Shown here: positions 1-7,133 of the stretch, in pieces
Layout of the letters: each line of letters opens with the position of its first letter
Position numbering within the stretch: position 1 is the first letter of the stretch
DNA from: Verrucomicrobia bacterium UBA1412
GTDB taxonomy: Bacteria > Verrucomicrobiota > Verrucomicrobiia > Limisphaerales > UBA1412
Length of the DNA: 12,628 nt
Direction of reading: 5' to 3'
Assembly: GCA_002305615.1 (NCBI GenBank)
Contig: DBPU01000043.1
Location: forward strand, 1 to 12,628
Notes under the pieces: model-generated
What the model was told of the DNA's origin: nothing
Databases searched by the model: none
What the model saw: only the letters and a program-made list of their open reading frames with translations
Translations under genes and position numbers: made by a program

Positions 1-1
1 A

Positions 2-2647
2 ACCGTTTGGAAGGGTGTTCTCGGCTTAGAGCAGTTGGATTATCCTGCCGCTCCTCCGGTTCCTCCGTACTTCTATGACGATGTCAATTACGAGGGCGAA
101 GCTCCTGGTAGTTTGGTGGAAGCTCCTAAGGGTACTTACGCGATTCAGGGAAGTGGTAACGGTATCAACGGCACAGAAGATTCCTTCTTCTATGTTTACA
201 ATCAGGCTCCTGCGGGTGACTTCGACGTCACCGTCAAAGTAGAAAGCTTGGCTTCTGTTTCCGGATTGGCCCAAACGGGTCTGATGGTTCGCGAGGCTGA
301 TGCCGACTTTGGAGTTCAGGCGGGAAGCTCCCGTTTCTTCAGCACACTGGTTTGGAATGCAGGTACAGAGCAGTCTTATAGTGGCGCTGCCTGGCGTTCT
401 GTGGCTTCAAGCTCAAGTATGATCGATCCTTCCGGTGAGACAGCTGAATATCCGCATTGGCAACGTATTGTTCGTATTGAGGATACTCTCTACGGACTCT
501 ACAGCGTCGATGGAGAAAACTGGACTGTCCTGGCTGAAGAAGACACCTCTGATTGGGCCGATGGTCCTCTGGGTTCTGCGTTGCCTCTCTACATTGGTAT
601 GTGGACAACTTCCGGCAATGAAGCCAGCAATGATGGCACTGCCGTGTTCTCTCACTACAATGAGGTGAAGGGCTTCGTACCTGCAGAGATTATCGTACAA
701 CCGGAATCCGCAACTGTGTGTGTGGGTTCGCTGGCCGGATTCAATGTCTTGGCCCTCGGTACGGACCTCTCCTACACCTGGTATCATGACGGACTGATCG
801 TTCCTGATCGTTATGAAGACACGCTCGGTACGCTCTTCGCAACCGAAGAAGCGGCCGGTACTTATTATGTGAATGTGACCCAAGGAACAACGGTTCTTGC
901 CTCTGACGAAGCGGTGTTGACTGTTGTTGAGAATCCTCAGCCTGGTCTTGTCCAGGTGTGGAATTACGAAGGTCCTACTTCCATAAGTGATCTCATTTAC
1001 AATCTGTGGAACTTCACTGCACCTGATGAAGTGCTCTTCCTGAATCCCGAAGGTTACTTTGAGACTCCGGAAAACCATGGTACTCTCTACGGTTCTGTAA
1101 TAGTGGGTCTGATTACTCCTGAAGAGACTGGAACGTATAATTTCTACGTTGCCGCTGATCAGGAGGCTGCTCTCTATTTGAGCACGACCGGCAGCCCGGA
1201 AGATGTAAGTGAAGATCCAATTGCTTGGGTTTCTCTGCCCACGGCAAGCCGCCAATACGATCTGTATGCTGAGCAGAAATCTGCCGCGATCGAGTTGGTA
1301 GCCGGAGAAAGCTACTACTTCGAGCTCTTCCACAATGTGGGAGCTGCTGGAGATAATCTCTCCGTAGCCTGGACAACTCCCAGCGAGGTTATTCCGGTAG
1401 CTGACGTTGTTCCGGTCCTCCCGATGGAAGCACGCTTCCTGAGCCCGTATGTGGGCGAACCGATCCCTGTGGGTCACTTGCCTGAGATTACTCAGCAGCC
1501 TGTGAGCCCGGATGTGCTCTATACAAGCGATGGATATCTGACCCTCAACGTCGATGTGACGGGGACAGAGCCTCTCACTGTGGTATGGTTAAAGGATGGT
1601 GTTGAAACGGGTTTGACCGGTAACACTATTGAGGTAGCTCGGACAACGGCTAATGCTGGCAGCTGGACTGCTCGCGTGACTAACATTGTTGGTTCTACGG
1701 TTTCTGACGCAGCTGTGATCAGTTTCCGCGAGCCTGCAAGTGGCTACGAAGCTCTGGTTGTGAGCAACAATCCTTGGGCATACTGGAGATTGGGCGAGAC
1801 CGATGGTGCTGAAAAGGCCGTCGATTATGCTCATTTGCTCAATGCTTCTTTCGCCTCCGGCAACGTGCTGGGTATCCCTGGAGCTATTGCTCAGGATACC
1901 GATACAGCGGTCGCCTTCAGCGGCGGTTTGAAGAATACTGAGTCCTACAGCACAATGGTGGCTCCTGCTATCGGTTTGGAAACTGTCTCTGAAGCAACCC
2001 TGCTCTGCTGGGTGAAGAGAGACGGCGCACAGACTGACTACACGCCGATGATGGTGAACCGTTCAGATAAAGGTGTATTCACTGGATTAACCTTTGTCCA
2101 TGGCAATGCTCTGGGTTACAGCTGGGGTAGCCAGCCGGCCGCATGGTCCTTCAATAGCGGACTGACAATGGCTGATGGAAGCTGGTACTTTGCAGCTCTG
2201 GTTGTCAAACCGACTGAAGCCGTCCTTTACCTGGGTAACGAGGCGAACGGTTTGATGAGTGCAGCTAACCCTGTTGCTCATGATCCGACTCAGATAGACA
2301 CCCTCTTCACGTTGGGTGGCCAGGATAATGATGGTACAGACAGACTCTTCAAAGGTGCTCTGGATGAACCTGCTCTCTTCAATTATGCGTTGAGTGCAGA
2401 ACAAATTCAGGAAATCTTCGAAACGGGTCTCTTTGGTGTCCTGACGGATCCTACCTTGACTTATAAGGTTGAGGACGGGAAACTGGTCCTCACCTGGTTG
2501 GTGTCCTCTCGTTGTGCCTTGGAGGTTGCTCCGACAGCAGAAGGTCCTTGGACTCATGCGGGGCTTCCTACCGAAGTCGACGGGACTAACGTCTACGAAG
2601 TTGAGCTGAACAAAGTGGGCACGGGCTTCTACCGCCTGGTGCGCTAG
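2..2647 (+). CDS. Large secreted multidomain protein (DUF1349-like, Ig-like, PA14-like, Ig-like, LamG), 5' partial
   Basis: The frame is open from the first bases of the window to TAG at 2645-2647, so the true start lies to the left; a TTG at 35 is not a credible start because coding continues upstream of it. 881 residues are visible. Counting from the codon at 35, I see: a concanavalin-like DUF1349-type domain (about 15-212, with GDFDVTVKVESL, TGLMVRE and S-x-DG-x-W); an Ig-like domain (217-298, YTWYHDG and AGTYYVNV); a PA14-like domain (305-470, GTYNFYVAADQ and YYFELFHNVGAAGDNLSVAW); a second Ig-like domain (483-566, VVWLKDG); a LamG/concanavalin-like domain (570-800, WAYWRLGE, LDEPALFNYALSAEQI); and a terminal beta module (808-870) ending FYRLVR. 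Such domains usually bind glycans or matrix; no catalytic domain is visible, though one could lie in the missing N-terminal part. Gly codons favour GGT and avoid GGG, unlike the neighbours, hinting at high expression. Cell-surface or extracellular location is inferred. Confidence 0.85.
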   Translation, partial: TVWKGVLGLEQLDYPAAPPVPPYFYDDVNYEGEAPGSLVEAPKGTYAIQGSGNGINGTEDSFFYVYNQAPAGDFDVTVKVESLASVSGLAQTGLMVREADADFGVQAGSSRFFSTLVWNAGTEQSYSGAAWRSVASSSSMIDPSGETAEYPHWQRIVRIEDTLYGLYSVDGENWTVLAEEDTSDWADGPLGSALPLYIGMWTTSGNEASNDGTAVFSHYNEVKGFVPAEIIVQPESATVCVGSLAGFNVLALGTDLSYTWYHDGLIVPDRYEDTLGTLFATEEAAGTYYVNVTQGTTVLASDEAVLTVVENPQPGLVQVWNYEGPTSISDLIYNLWNFTAPDEVLFLNPEGYFETPENHGTLYGSVIVGLITPEETGTYNFYVAADQEAALYLSTTGSPEDVSEDPIAWVSLPTASRQYDLYAEQKSAAIELVAGESYYFELFHNVGAAGDNLSVAWTTPSEVIPVADVVPVLPMEARFLSPYVGEPIPVGHLPEITQQPVSPDVLYTSDGYLTLNVDVTGTEPLTVVWLKDGVETGLTGNTIEVARTTANAGSWTARVTNIVGSTVSDAAVISFREPASGYEALVVSNNPWAYWRLGETDGAEKAVDYAHLLNASFASGNVLGIPGAIAQDTDTAVAFSGGLKNTESYSTMVAPAIGLETVSEATLLCWVKRDGAQTDYTPMMVNRSDKGVFTGLTFVHGNALGYSWGSQPAAWSFNSGLTMADGSWYFAALVVKPTEAVLYLGNEANGLMSAANPVAHDPTQIDTLFTLGGQDNDGTDRLFKGALDEPALFNYALSAEQIQEIFETGLFGVLTDPTLTYKVEDGKLVLTWLVSSRCALEVAPTAEGPWTHAGLPTEVDGTNVYEVELNKVGTGFYRLVR

Positions 2648-2655
2648 CTCCTAGC

Positions 2656-2679
2656 ATTCAGAGTTGAGAAACTCTGAGT
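2656..2679 (+). other. Hairpin with GAGA tetraloop after the multidomain gene
   Basis: A 10-bp stem (2656-2665 paired with 2670-2679, one G-T wobble) closes a GAGA loop at 2666-2669, starting 8 nt after the stop codon. No T-run follows directly, so it is more likely an mRNA 3'-end stabiliser or the first half of a tandem termination region than a terminator by itself. Confidence 0.55.
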
Positions 2680-2688
2680 AACTTATTC

Positions 2689-2724
2689 AAAACTGCCGTT
2701 TGTCGAAAGACGAGCGGCAGTTTT
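2689..2724 (+). terminator. Rho-independent terminator-like hairpin, 16-bp stem, GAAA loop
   Basis: Bases 2689-2704 pair with 2709-2724 over 16 bp (two G-T wobbles) around a GAAA tetraloop at 2705-2708. The stem opens with AAAA, has a GC-rich ACTGCCG/CGGCAGT core and ends in TTTT, the A-stem-T pattern of a terminator, potentially active in both directions. It lies 41 nt after the stop of the multidomain gene and ends 64 nt before the esterase start, so it probably separates the two transcripts. The T-tract is only four bases, all within the stem, which is the weak point. Confidence 0.75.
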
Positions 2725-2788
2725 GCTATTGAAGAATGTCTCTTTCTTTCGAAGTGAAAATCTTCTACTATACCGGGGCGGATTGAGA
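2725..2788 (+). promoter_or_regulatory. Short leader and possible promoter of the esterase-lipoprotein unit
   Basis: If the hairpin just upstream terminates transcription, the promoter for the esterase must lie in these 64 bases. The best -10-like strings are TACTAT (2766-2771) and the overlapping TATACC (2769-2774), with only a poor -35 match (TTTCGA at 2747-2752, 16 nt before TATACC). This would leave a very short 5' leader. No strong Shine-Dalgarno sequence is present: only GGGG at 2775-2778 and GAG at 2785-2787. The promoter position is a guess. Confidence 0.25.
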
Positions 2789-3736
2789 ATGATGATGAAA
2801 AAGATATTGAGATGGACGACGCTTTTGGTTGCGTTAATTGGTATAAATGTTTCTGCACAGGATGTCATACGCCTTTGGGAAAATGACGCTCCCTATGCGC
2901 AGGGCAAGGAAGATAAAGATATTCCAACATTGACAGTCTATCTGCCTGCTGAAGGCAAAGCCAATGGCTCAGCTGTTGTGGTTTGCCCCGGAGGCGGCTA
3001 TTGGGGCCTCAGTGATTATGAGTATGAGGGCGCCGGATATGCGCGTTTTTTAACTTCTCACGGGGTGAGCGTTTTTGTATTGCGCTACCGTTTAGCCTCT
3101 AATGGATACCATTATCCCACAATTTTAATGGATGCCGCACGTGCAATAAGAGTCGTGCGTTCTCAGGCCCAGAAGTGGGGCATAGACGTTGATCGAGTCG
3201 GGGTCATGGGTTCATCTGCCGGCGGCCATCTGGCTGCTCTCTTGATGACACACTATGAGAAGGCAAACCCAGCGCTATTGGACCCTATTGACAGTCTGAG
3301 CTCCCGCCCCGATGTTGCAATTCTTTGTTATCCGGTGATTACATCCGGAGACTTTGCTCATGCGGGCTCGATTCAAAACCTTCTTGGACCTAATTTCACT
3401 GAGGGCTTAGCAGAATACGTGAGCATTGAAAAGCAGGTGGATAAGAACACTCCGCCTTGTTTTATCTGGCATACTTTTGAAGATGAAGTGGTACCAACCG
3501 AGAATGCGCTGCTTTTGGCGGCTGCCCTAAGAAAAGCCGGAGTCCCCTTTGATTTACATATTTATGAGAAAGGGATTCACGGTTTGGCTCTGGCTGGTAA
3601 ACGCTGGACAACTACCCAGGGGATGGATGAAAAAGATTTTCATCCCTGGAGCCGAGACCTCCTTTTCTGGCTGGAGGGGAGGGGATTTTTTGAAAAGAAG
3701 AAGGTGGAAGAAGCTCAGGAGAAAGTTGAAAAATGA
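2789..3736 (+). CDS. Secreted alpha/beta hydrolase, acetyl-xylan-esterase/BD-FAE-like
   Basis: Predicted 315-residue exported carboxylesterase of the alpha/beta-hydrolase fold, probably removing acetyl or feruloyl groups from polysaccharides; the substrate is inferred from family resemblance. Residues 1-24 form a signal peptide (MMMKK, a hydrophobic core, cleavage about VSA|QD). The oxyanion-loop motif is CPGGGYWG (66-73). The nucleophile elbow GSSAGG puts the catalytic serine at 143. HTFEDEVVP suggests Asp232 and GIHG gives His264, so the triad looks intact. The start is the first of three consecutive ATGs; an in-frame extension to 2723 would begin inside the terminator stem and put 22 residues before the signal peptide, so I reject it, but I cannot tell which of the three ATGs is used. 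The C-terminal tail (about 301-315) is Lys/Glu-rich, beyond the fold. The stop overlaps the next gene as ATGA, indicating translational coupling to the lipoprotein gene. Confidence 0.88.
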   Translation: MMMKKILRWTTLLVALIGINVSAQDVIRLWENDAPYAQGKEDKDIPTLTVYLPAEGKANGSAVVVCPGGGYWGLSDYEYEGAGYARFLTSHGVSVFVLRYRLASNGYHYPTILMDAARAIRVVRSQAQKWGIDVDRVGVMGSSAGGHLAALLMTHYEKANPALLDPIDSLSSRPDVAILCYPVITSGDFAHAGSIQNLLGPNFTEGLAEYVSIEKQVDKNTPPCFIWHTFEDEVVPTENALLLAAALRKAGVPFDLHIYEKGIHGLALAGKRWTTTQGMDEKDFHPWSRDLLFWLEGRGFFEKKKVEEAQEKVEK

Positions 3737-4206
3737 AAAAGACGATTTTGTCTCTTTTGACACTTTGTGTGGCTATTGGGTTTACGGGATGCTCCGGAAC
3801 GAAGGGGTTTCTTGCCGAAGATGATTTCTCAATGTCAGACCCCTTTCTTTACAAGAAACGGTATACGGAGGGCTTCCTGGATATGACGATTCTCCGCAAG
3901 GGGAGCCTCTTCCCGAGCTATGAAATCACCGATTGCCAATACACGAAACAGGATTTATCCAATCTAGTGCTCCCCAGGAATCCCTATTTTGCTGCTGATG
4001 ACACGGTCAGAGTTCTGGGTCGGGATGATGAAGAGCTGGGTGTTTATATGATCAGCTTTATCGAAAACGAGAGCAGCACTCTTGGAATTGTTACCGAGGA
4101 CGGTAAGGTAAAGAAGACGACTGCGCGAGCCCGATTGGTAATTCCTTATCAGATGCAAGTCAAGTATCTCAAGATAGGGAGCAAGAAAATAGAAATTCCT
4201 CAGTAG
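3733..4206 (+). CDS. Small lipoprotein of unknown function coupled to the esterase
   Basis: A 157-residue protein I do not recognise. Residues 1-20 form a lipoprotein signal: MKK, a hydrophobic stretch, then the lipobox FTGC with the acylated cysteine at 20 (Phe at -3 is less common than Leu). Ser at +2 would, by the E. coli Lol rule, favour the outer membrane. The mature part (about 137 residues) has alternating hydrophobic and charged residues, consistent with a small beta-rich domain, and contains ITDCQYTKQDLSN, DDTVRVLGRDDEELG and a basic C-terminal stretch VKYLKIGSKKIEIPQ. There is no transmembrane segment after the signal. Its ATG overlaps the esterase TGA (ATGA at 3733-3736); an AGGAG at 3717-3721 lies 11 nt upstream, inside the esterase gene. 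Co-translation suggests a linked role, perhaps holding or assisting the esterase at the envelope, but that is inference. It would be lipidated by the Lgt-LspA-Lnt pathway. Confidence 0.8.
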   Translation: MKKTILSLLTLCVAIGFTGCSGTKGFLAEDDFSMSDPFLYKKRYTEGFLDMTILRKGSLFPSYEITDCQYTKQDLSNLVLPRNPYFAADDTVRVLGRDDEELGVYMISFIENESSTLGIVTEDGKVKKTTARARLVIPYQMQVKYLKIGSKKIEIPQ

Positions 4207-4254
4207 CAGACTCTTTCTGAGAATTTGGAAGGCTCGGACTGATCAAGCCGGGAT
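4207..4254. other. Convergent intergenic gap, no clear terminator
   Basis: These 48 bases separate the lipoprotein stop from the 3' end of the oppositely oriented tRNA-Leu. The only pairing I found is a 4-bp GGCT/AGCC element with an 11-nt loop (about 4231-4249) and no T-run. Termination of either transcript is therefore not explained by a visible intrinsic terminator here. Confidence 0.4.
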
Positions 4255-4336
4255 TGGTGCGCGAGGGGGGACTTGAACCCCCACCCTTTCGGACCAGATC
4301 CTAAGTCTGGCGTGTATGCCATTTCACCACTCGCGC
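4255..4336 (-). tRNA. tRNA-Leu(UAG)
   Basis: Read on the minus strand, the gene folds as a complete class II tRNA of 82 nt including an encoded CCA. The acceptor stem GCGCGAG/CTCGCGC is perfect over 7 bp with discriminator A and CCA (4255-4257). The D arm has stem GTG/CAC with GG in the loop. The anticodon stem CCAGA/TCTGG encloses CTTAGGA, giving anticodon UAG (complement of bases 4301-4303). The variable arm is short (TCCGAAAGGGT, a CC/GG mini-stem with a GAAA loop), and the T arm is GGGGG-TTCAAGT-CCCCC. It reads leucine codons of the CUN box. I saw no clear terminator after it. It sits in the convergence zone between the + strand lipoprotein gene and the minus-strand subtilase gene, and no integrase or attachment-site duplication is visible beside it. 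Confidence 0.97.
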
Positions 4337-4378
4337 GTTTTTGGGGTGCTGCCGAAATTCAGGCAGTAACCTGGAAGG

Positions 4379-4408
4379 AGTGTAGCCGATTTATTGGCTT
4401 TTATTCAA
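4379..4408 (-). promoter_or_regulatory. Sigma70-like promoter for tRNA-Leu
   Basis: On the minus strand, TTGAAT (complement of 4403-4408) and TACACT (complement of 4379-4384) are separated by 18 bp. Transcription would start roughly 35 nt before the tRNA 5' end at 4336. The match to TTGACA/TATAAT is reasonable (4 of 6 in each box). It lies between the subtilase stop and the tRNA, so the tRNA need not depend on read-through from the subtilase gene. Confidence 0.5.
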
Positions 4409-4448
4409 TACAGGAAAGAAGGGGCGCTCCATTTTCTATGTTTCGATA

Positions 4449-7130
4449 TCAGGGCTTTCTTACATAAAAGAAAGTGGAGCCACGTTGCGATGAAGAACTG
4501 ACGACAAACTCCGTAAGAGGGAACGTCCCCTGAACCGTCTGGAGCACTCTCCATTTTTCTCCGTCGGAGGAGCGCTCGAGAATTTCATAAAGGCTATTAT
4601 TTACACCAAACCAGGAGAGTCTGATTTTCCCGGACTGTAATGGGTCGGCTGAAATGTTTAAATGGGAGGCTTCCCGGACCATATTATCTCCCACTATTTG
4701 CCAGCGGGCGTTAGTGTAGCCGGAGGGAGAGACGACATCCATTGCCGAATATTGGAGACTATTAAAATGTTCCAGTTCCCAATCGTCAGACAAACCGTCG
4801 TTATCTGTATCGGTAACGGGAATACCCCGGATGTTGAGTTCTAAGCCTTTCAACACAGGTTGTGAGGCGTAGACGCCGGTGGTAGGAGAGGGCATATTGG
4901 ATATTTCAACCCGCCATTTTCCCCGAGTTGGTTCATAGAAATGATGAGTGGAAAAGAACTCCCAGTCGATTTCCTCCATTGCCCCAAAATTATAGCGATG
5001 AAGAAGGCTGCGAGTGCCCGAGGGAGAAATTAAAGTAACTCTAAGTGTTCCGCAGTCCGGACTTTGAGCTTTGACCGAAAGGGAAACATCTTCACAAATC
5101 AAGCTCTCCGCCACTTCAAACGAATAGACCAGCGGTGAGTGAATGAGTTGAGCTCCGAGGCTGGAACCGCCTTCTTGGAGCTGTTGAATAGTTTCAGCGC
5201 TGTTTTTCGAAATAAAAACGCCGGGAATACGGCATCGATCCACCTGAGCCATGTTCGCTAAAACCTCAGATTCTTCGTGGTTATAAATGATGGCAAAGGA
5301 TGCGCCCGCATCAGCAGCGTAATCAATTTTTTGACGGAAAGTAGCCCCTCCGCGTTGTATTAAAGCGATCTTGCCTTCGAGATTCTCTTGAATGGGGCTC
5401 ACAACAGTCCCGAGGTCTACGATATCTGTTAATGGCGTGGACTCATTGGCAAAGGGTGTGTCCGAGATGGTCATTGGAATTTGAATAGGAGTCGGAAGAG
5501 AATCGCCTGAAAGAGAGAGAATGTAGCCTTCTTCCGGGATGAGCAATCCTTTCCGAATGTCGGCTGTATACTGCAAAGTGGAAGTTTCGGGAAGTCGTAC
5601 CCAATTCTGGGCAAGAGTGATGGCATAGCCGGCATGAGGTACTCCATAACCGACATTGTTGTTGACCGGGAAACCGGCTCCGTTCACGAGAGTATCCGGG
5701 TCTTCAACATCCAGATATTGAGCTGACTGCACGAGGATGTGCCGGACGTCTCTGAGCGTCAGTTCCGGGTTTGCAGCAAGAATCAATGCACATACCCCCG
5801 AAACAAGGGGACTGGAAAAAGATGTGCCCTGAGCCATTTTGCCCGTGGCATAATTATTGAAATCTTCCATGGGTGGGAGGTAGTTTGCATAGTTGTAGCC
5901 CCGTTCGCCCATGAAATCGGTCATGAAAAGTGGAAGATCGTCTTCTGCGCTTCCACCAGGGGCCGCTACTAAAAGATTTGCACCGGGGCTGGAGTAGGAA
6001 GCATACCTGGCTTGCGAATCTACGGCCCCGACAACAACTGTATTCCAGTTGTTGAAAGGATCGTTGTTAGCATCACCGAAGTCAGGCCTTCCATCGACAC
6101 TGGAGCGCGCGTTACCCGAGGCTCGCACCATGACGATTCCCTGTCCATCAACGGCACGGTATGCGGCTGTTTCCAGAGCATCTTTTACAACAGGGGAGAG
6201 GGGGAGCATTCGCTCTTCCTTACCCCAGCTCTGATTCTGAATGCGGAGTGCCGAAGGTTCCCTCAAATAAAGTTCAGCCAGTTCTACATCGGTGATGTTG
6301 CGAGTGGAGCCCAGCATCACCCAGCCGGCCAGAGCCGCTTTGGGGGCTACTCCAACGCCTCCTACAGCATTGTATCCTGAGGCTGCCGCCAGTCCGGCAA
6401 CACAGGTTCCATGGGCGTGTCCCAGCGTATAATCCATCGGCTCAGGCGAGCTTTCCTGTGTGAATACATTGTAATGAAGAGAGTGTTGCATTCTGTCTCC
6501 CAGGTCGGGATGAAGCTTTTCGATTCCCGTGTCCATGATGGCAATGCCGACACCCTCGCCCTGGGTTATGGCCCAGGCGGATCGTGCCCCCATATCCCAG
6601 CCTGTGCGGATGCCGTTCTCATCCCGACGGTCCAGATGCCAACACCAGGACCAGTATTTATCATTGGGTAGATGCGCAAAGGAGTCATTTGAGGCAAGTT
6701 CGATTTCATACTCCGGCGCTGCGTAGAGCACAGAGTCTAGAGTTGAAAGTTCTGCTGCGAGCTCAGCGGCTTGAAGAACAGATTTTGTTTCCAAAAGAAT
6801 ATATCCACTTATTTTGAGAGGATGCACCTGTACATCGAAGTGCGAAAGGAGGGGCTTAATCAGTGAAAAATCAGTTTCCTTACCCAGCTCCAATACTACC
6901 CGATGGCCCATCACTCGAGTTTCCCCATTCCGAAGTTGCGCCGGGAATCTCTGGATATCTCCGGTTAAGCGGGAGAGAGGAAAATCAAAAACAACCTCCT
7001 GAAGACCATCCATCTTCATTGTGTAGGTCCGAGTATCCTGTCCCAGAGCTTGAACCGGGATAAGGGCAAACAGGCAAAAGAAGAGAAAGCACCTCAAGGT
7101 GTGCTGGGAAAAGAAATGGTTTTTCAACAT
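4449..7130 (-). CDS. Secreted S8 subtilisin/kexin-like serine protease with PA and P domains
   Basis: An 893-residue exported endopeptidase with an intact subtilisin triad: Asp200 (IAIMDTGIE), His240 (GHAHGTCVAG) and Ser437 (GTSFSSP), with oxyanion Asn340 (RASGN). Order of parts: signal peptide (1-30, cleavage about ALG|QD); an inhibitor-like propeptide (about 35-148); catalytic domain (about 160-505); a PA domain (about 555-660, GKIALIQRGGATFRQKI); a P/proprotein-convertase beta-sandwich (about 668-770, LISPSGTRS, W-R-V-E-I-S-N); an acidic calcium-site-like motif DTDNDGLSDDWE (774-785); and a C-terminal beta module (about 831-893) ending FFYVRKP. It starts 3 nt after the rhamnosidase stop with a good ribosome site, so it is the last gene of the minus-strand run. 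The target is unknown; it may degrade external protein or mature other secreted proteins. PA and P domains usually affect substrate access and stability. No membrane anchor is visible after the signal. Confidence 0.93.
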   Translation of the reverse strand: MLKNHFFSQHTLRCFLFFCLFALIPVQALGQDTRTYTMKMDGLQEVVFDFPLSRLTGDIQRFPAQLRNGETRVMGHRVVLELGKETDFSLIKPLLSHFDVQVHPLKISGYILLETKSVLQAAELAAELSTLDSVLYAAPEYEIELASNDSFAHLPNDKYWSWCWHLDRRDENGIRTGWDMGARSAWAITQGEGVGIAIMDTGIEKLHPDLGDRMQHSLHYNVFTQESSPEPMDYTLGHAHGTCVAGLAAASGYNAVGGVGVAPKAALAGWVMLGSTRNITDVELAELYLREPSALRIQNQSWGKEERMLPLSPVVKDALETAAYRAVDGQGIVMVRASGNARSSVDGRPDFGDANNDPFNNWNTVVVGAVDSQARYASYSSPGANLLVAAPGGSAEDDLPLFMTDFMGERGYNYANYLPPMEDFNNYATGKMAQGTSFSSPLVSGVCALILAANPELTLRDVRHILVQSAQYLDVEDPDTLVNGAGFPVNNNVGYGVPHAGYAITLAQNWVRLPETSTLQYTADIRKGLLIPEEGYILSLSGDSLPTPIQIPMTISDTPFANESTPLTDIVDLGTVVSPIQENLEGKIALIQRGGATFRQKIDYAADAGASFAIIYNHEESEVLANMAQVDRCRIPGVFISKNSAETIQQLQEGGSSLGAQLIHSPLVYSFEVAESLICEDVSLSVKAQSPDCGTLRVTLISPSGTRSLLHRYNFGAMEEIDWEFFSTHHFYEPTRGKWRVEISNMPSPTTGVYASQPVLKGLELNIRGIPVTDTDNDGLSDDWELEHFNSLQYSAMDVVSPSGYTNARWQIVGDNMVREASHLNISADPLQSGKIRLSWFGVNNSLYEILERSSDGEKWRVLQTVQGTFPLTEFVVSSSSQRGSTFFYVRKP

Positions 7131-7133
7131 TCT

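Noticed and set aside
413..1477. 354-codon open frame on the minus strand opposite the multidomain gene
   Set aside because: It lies fully antisense to a gene with clear Ig, PA14 and LamG-type motifs, and its translation has no recognisable domain or signal. Strong codon bias in the real gene keeps the opposite frame open.
2456..2644. PEP-CTERM or LPXTG sorting signal at the C-terminus of the multidomain protein
   Set aside because: There is no PEP or LPXTG motif, no hydrophobic helix and no basic tail; the end is a beta-rich module ending FYRLVR.
2723..2788. N-terminal extension of the esterase to a TTG at 2723
   Set aside because: The start would lie in the terminator stem and put 22 residues before a typical signal peptide.
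4255..4336. tRNA-Leu as an integration site of a mobile island
   Set aside because: No integrase, no repeated tRNA 3' fragment and no change in gene style is visible within the window.
4273..4467. 64-codon plus-strand frame through the tRNA region
   Set aside because: It runs antisense through the tRNA gene and into the subtilase end; no coding signal.
4455..4474. Inverted repeat CTTTCTT/AAGAAAG as a terminator of the subtilase gene
   Set aside because: It is AT-rich, lies inside the last codons of the gene and has no GC core or T-run.
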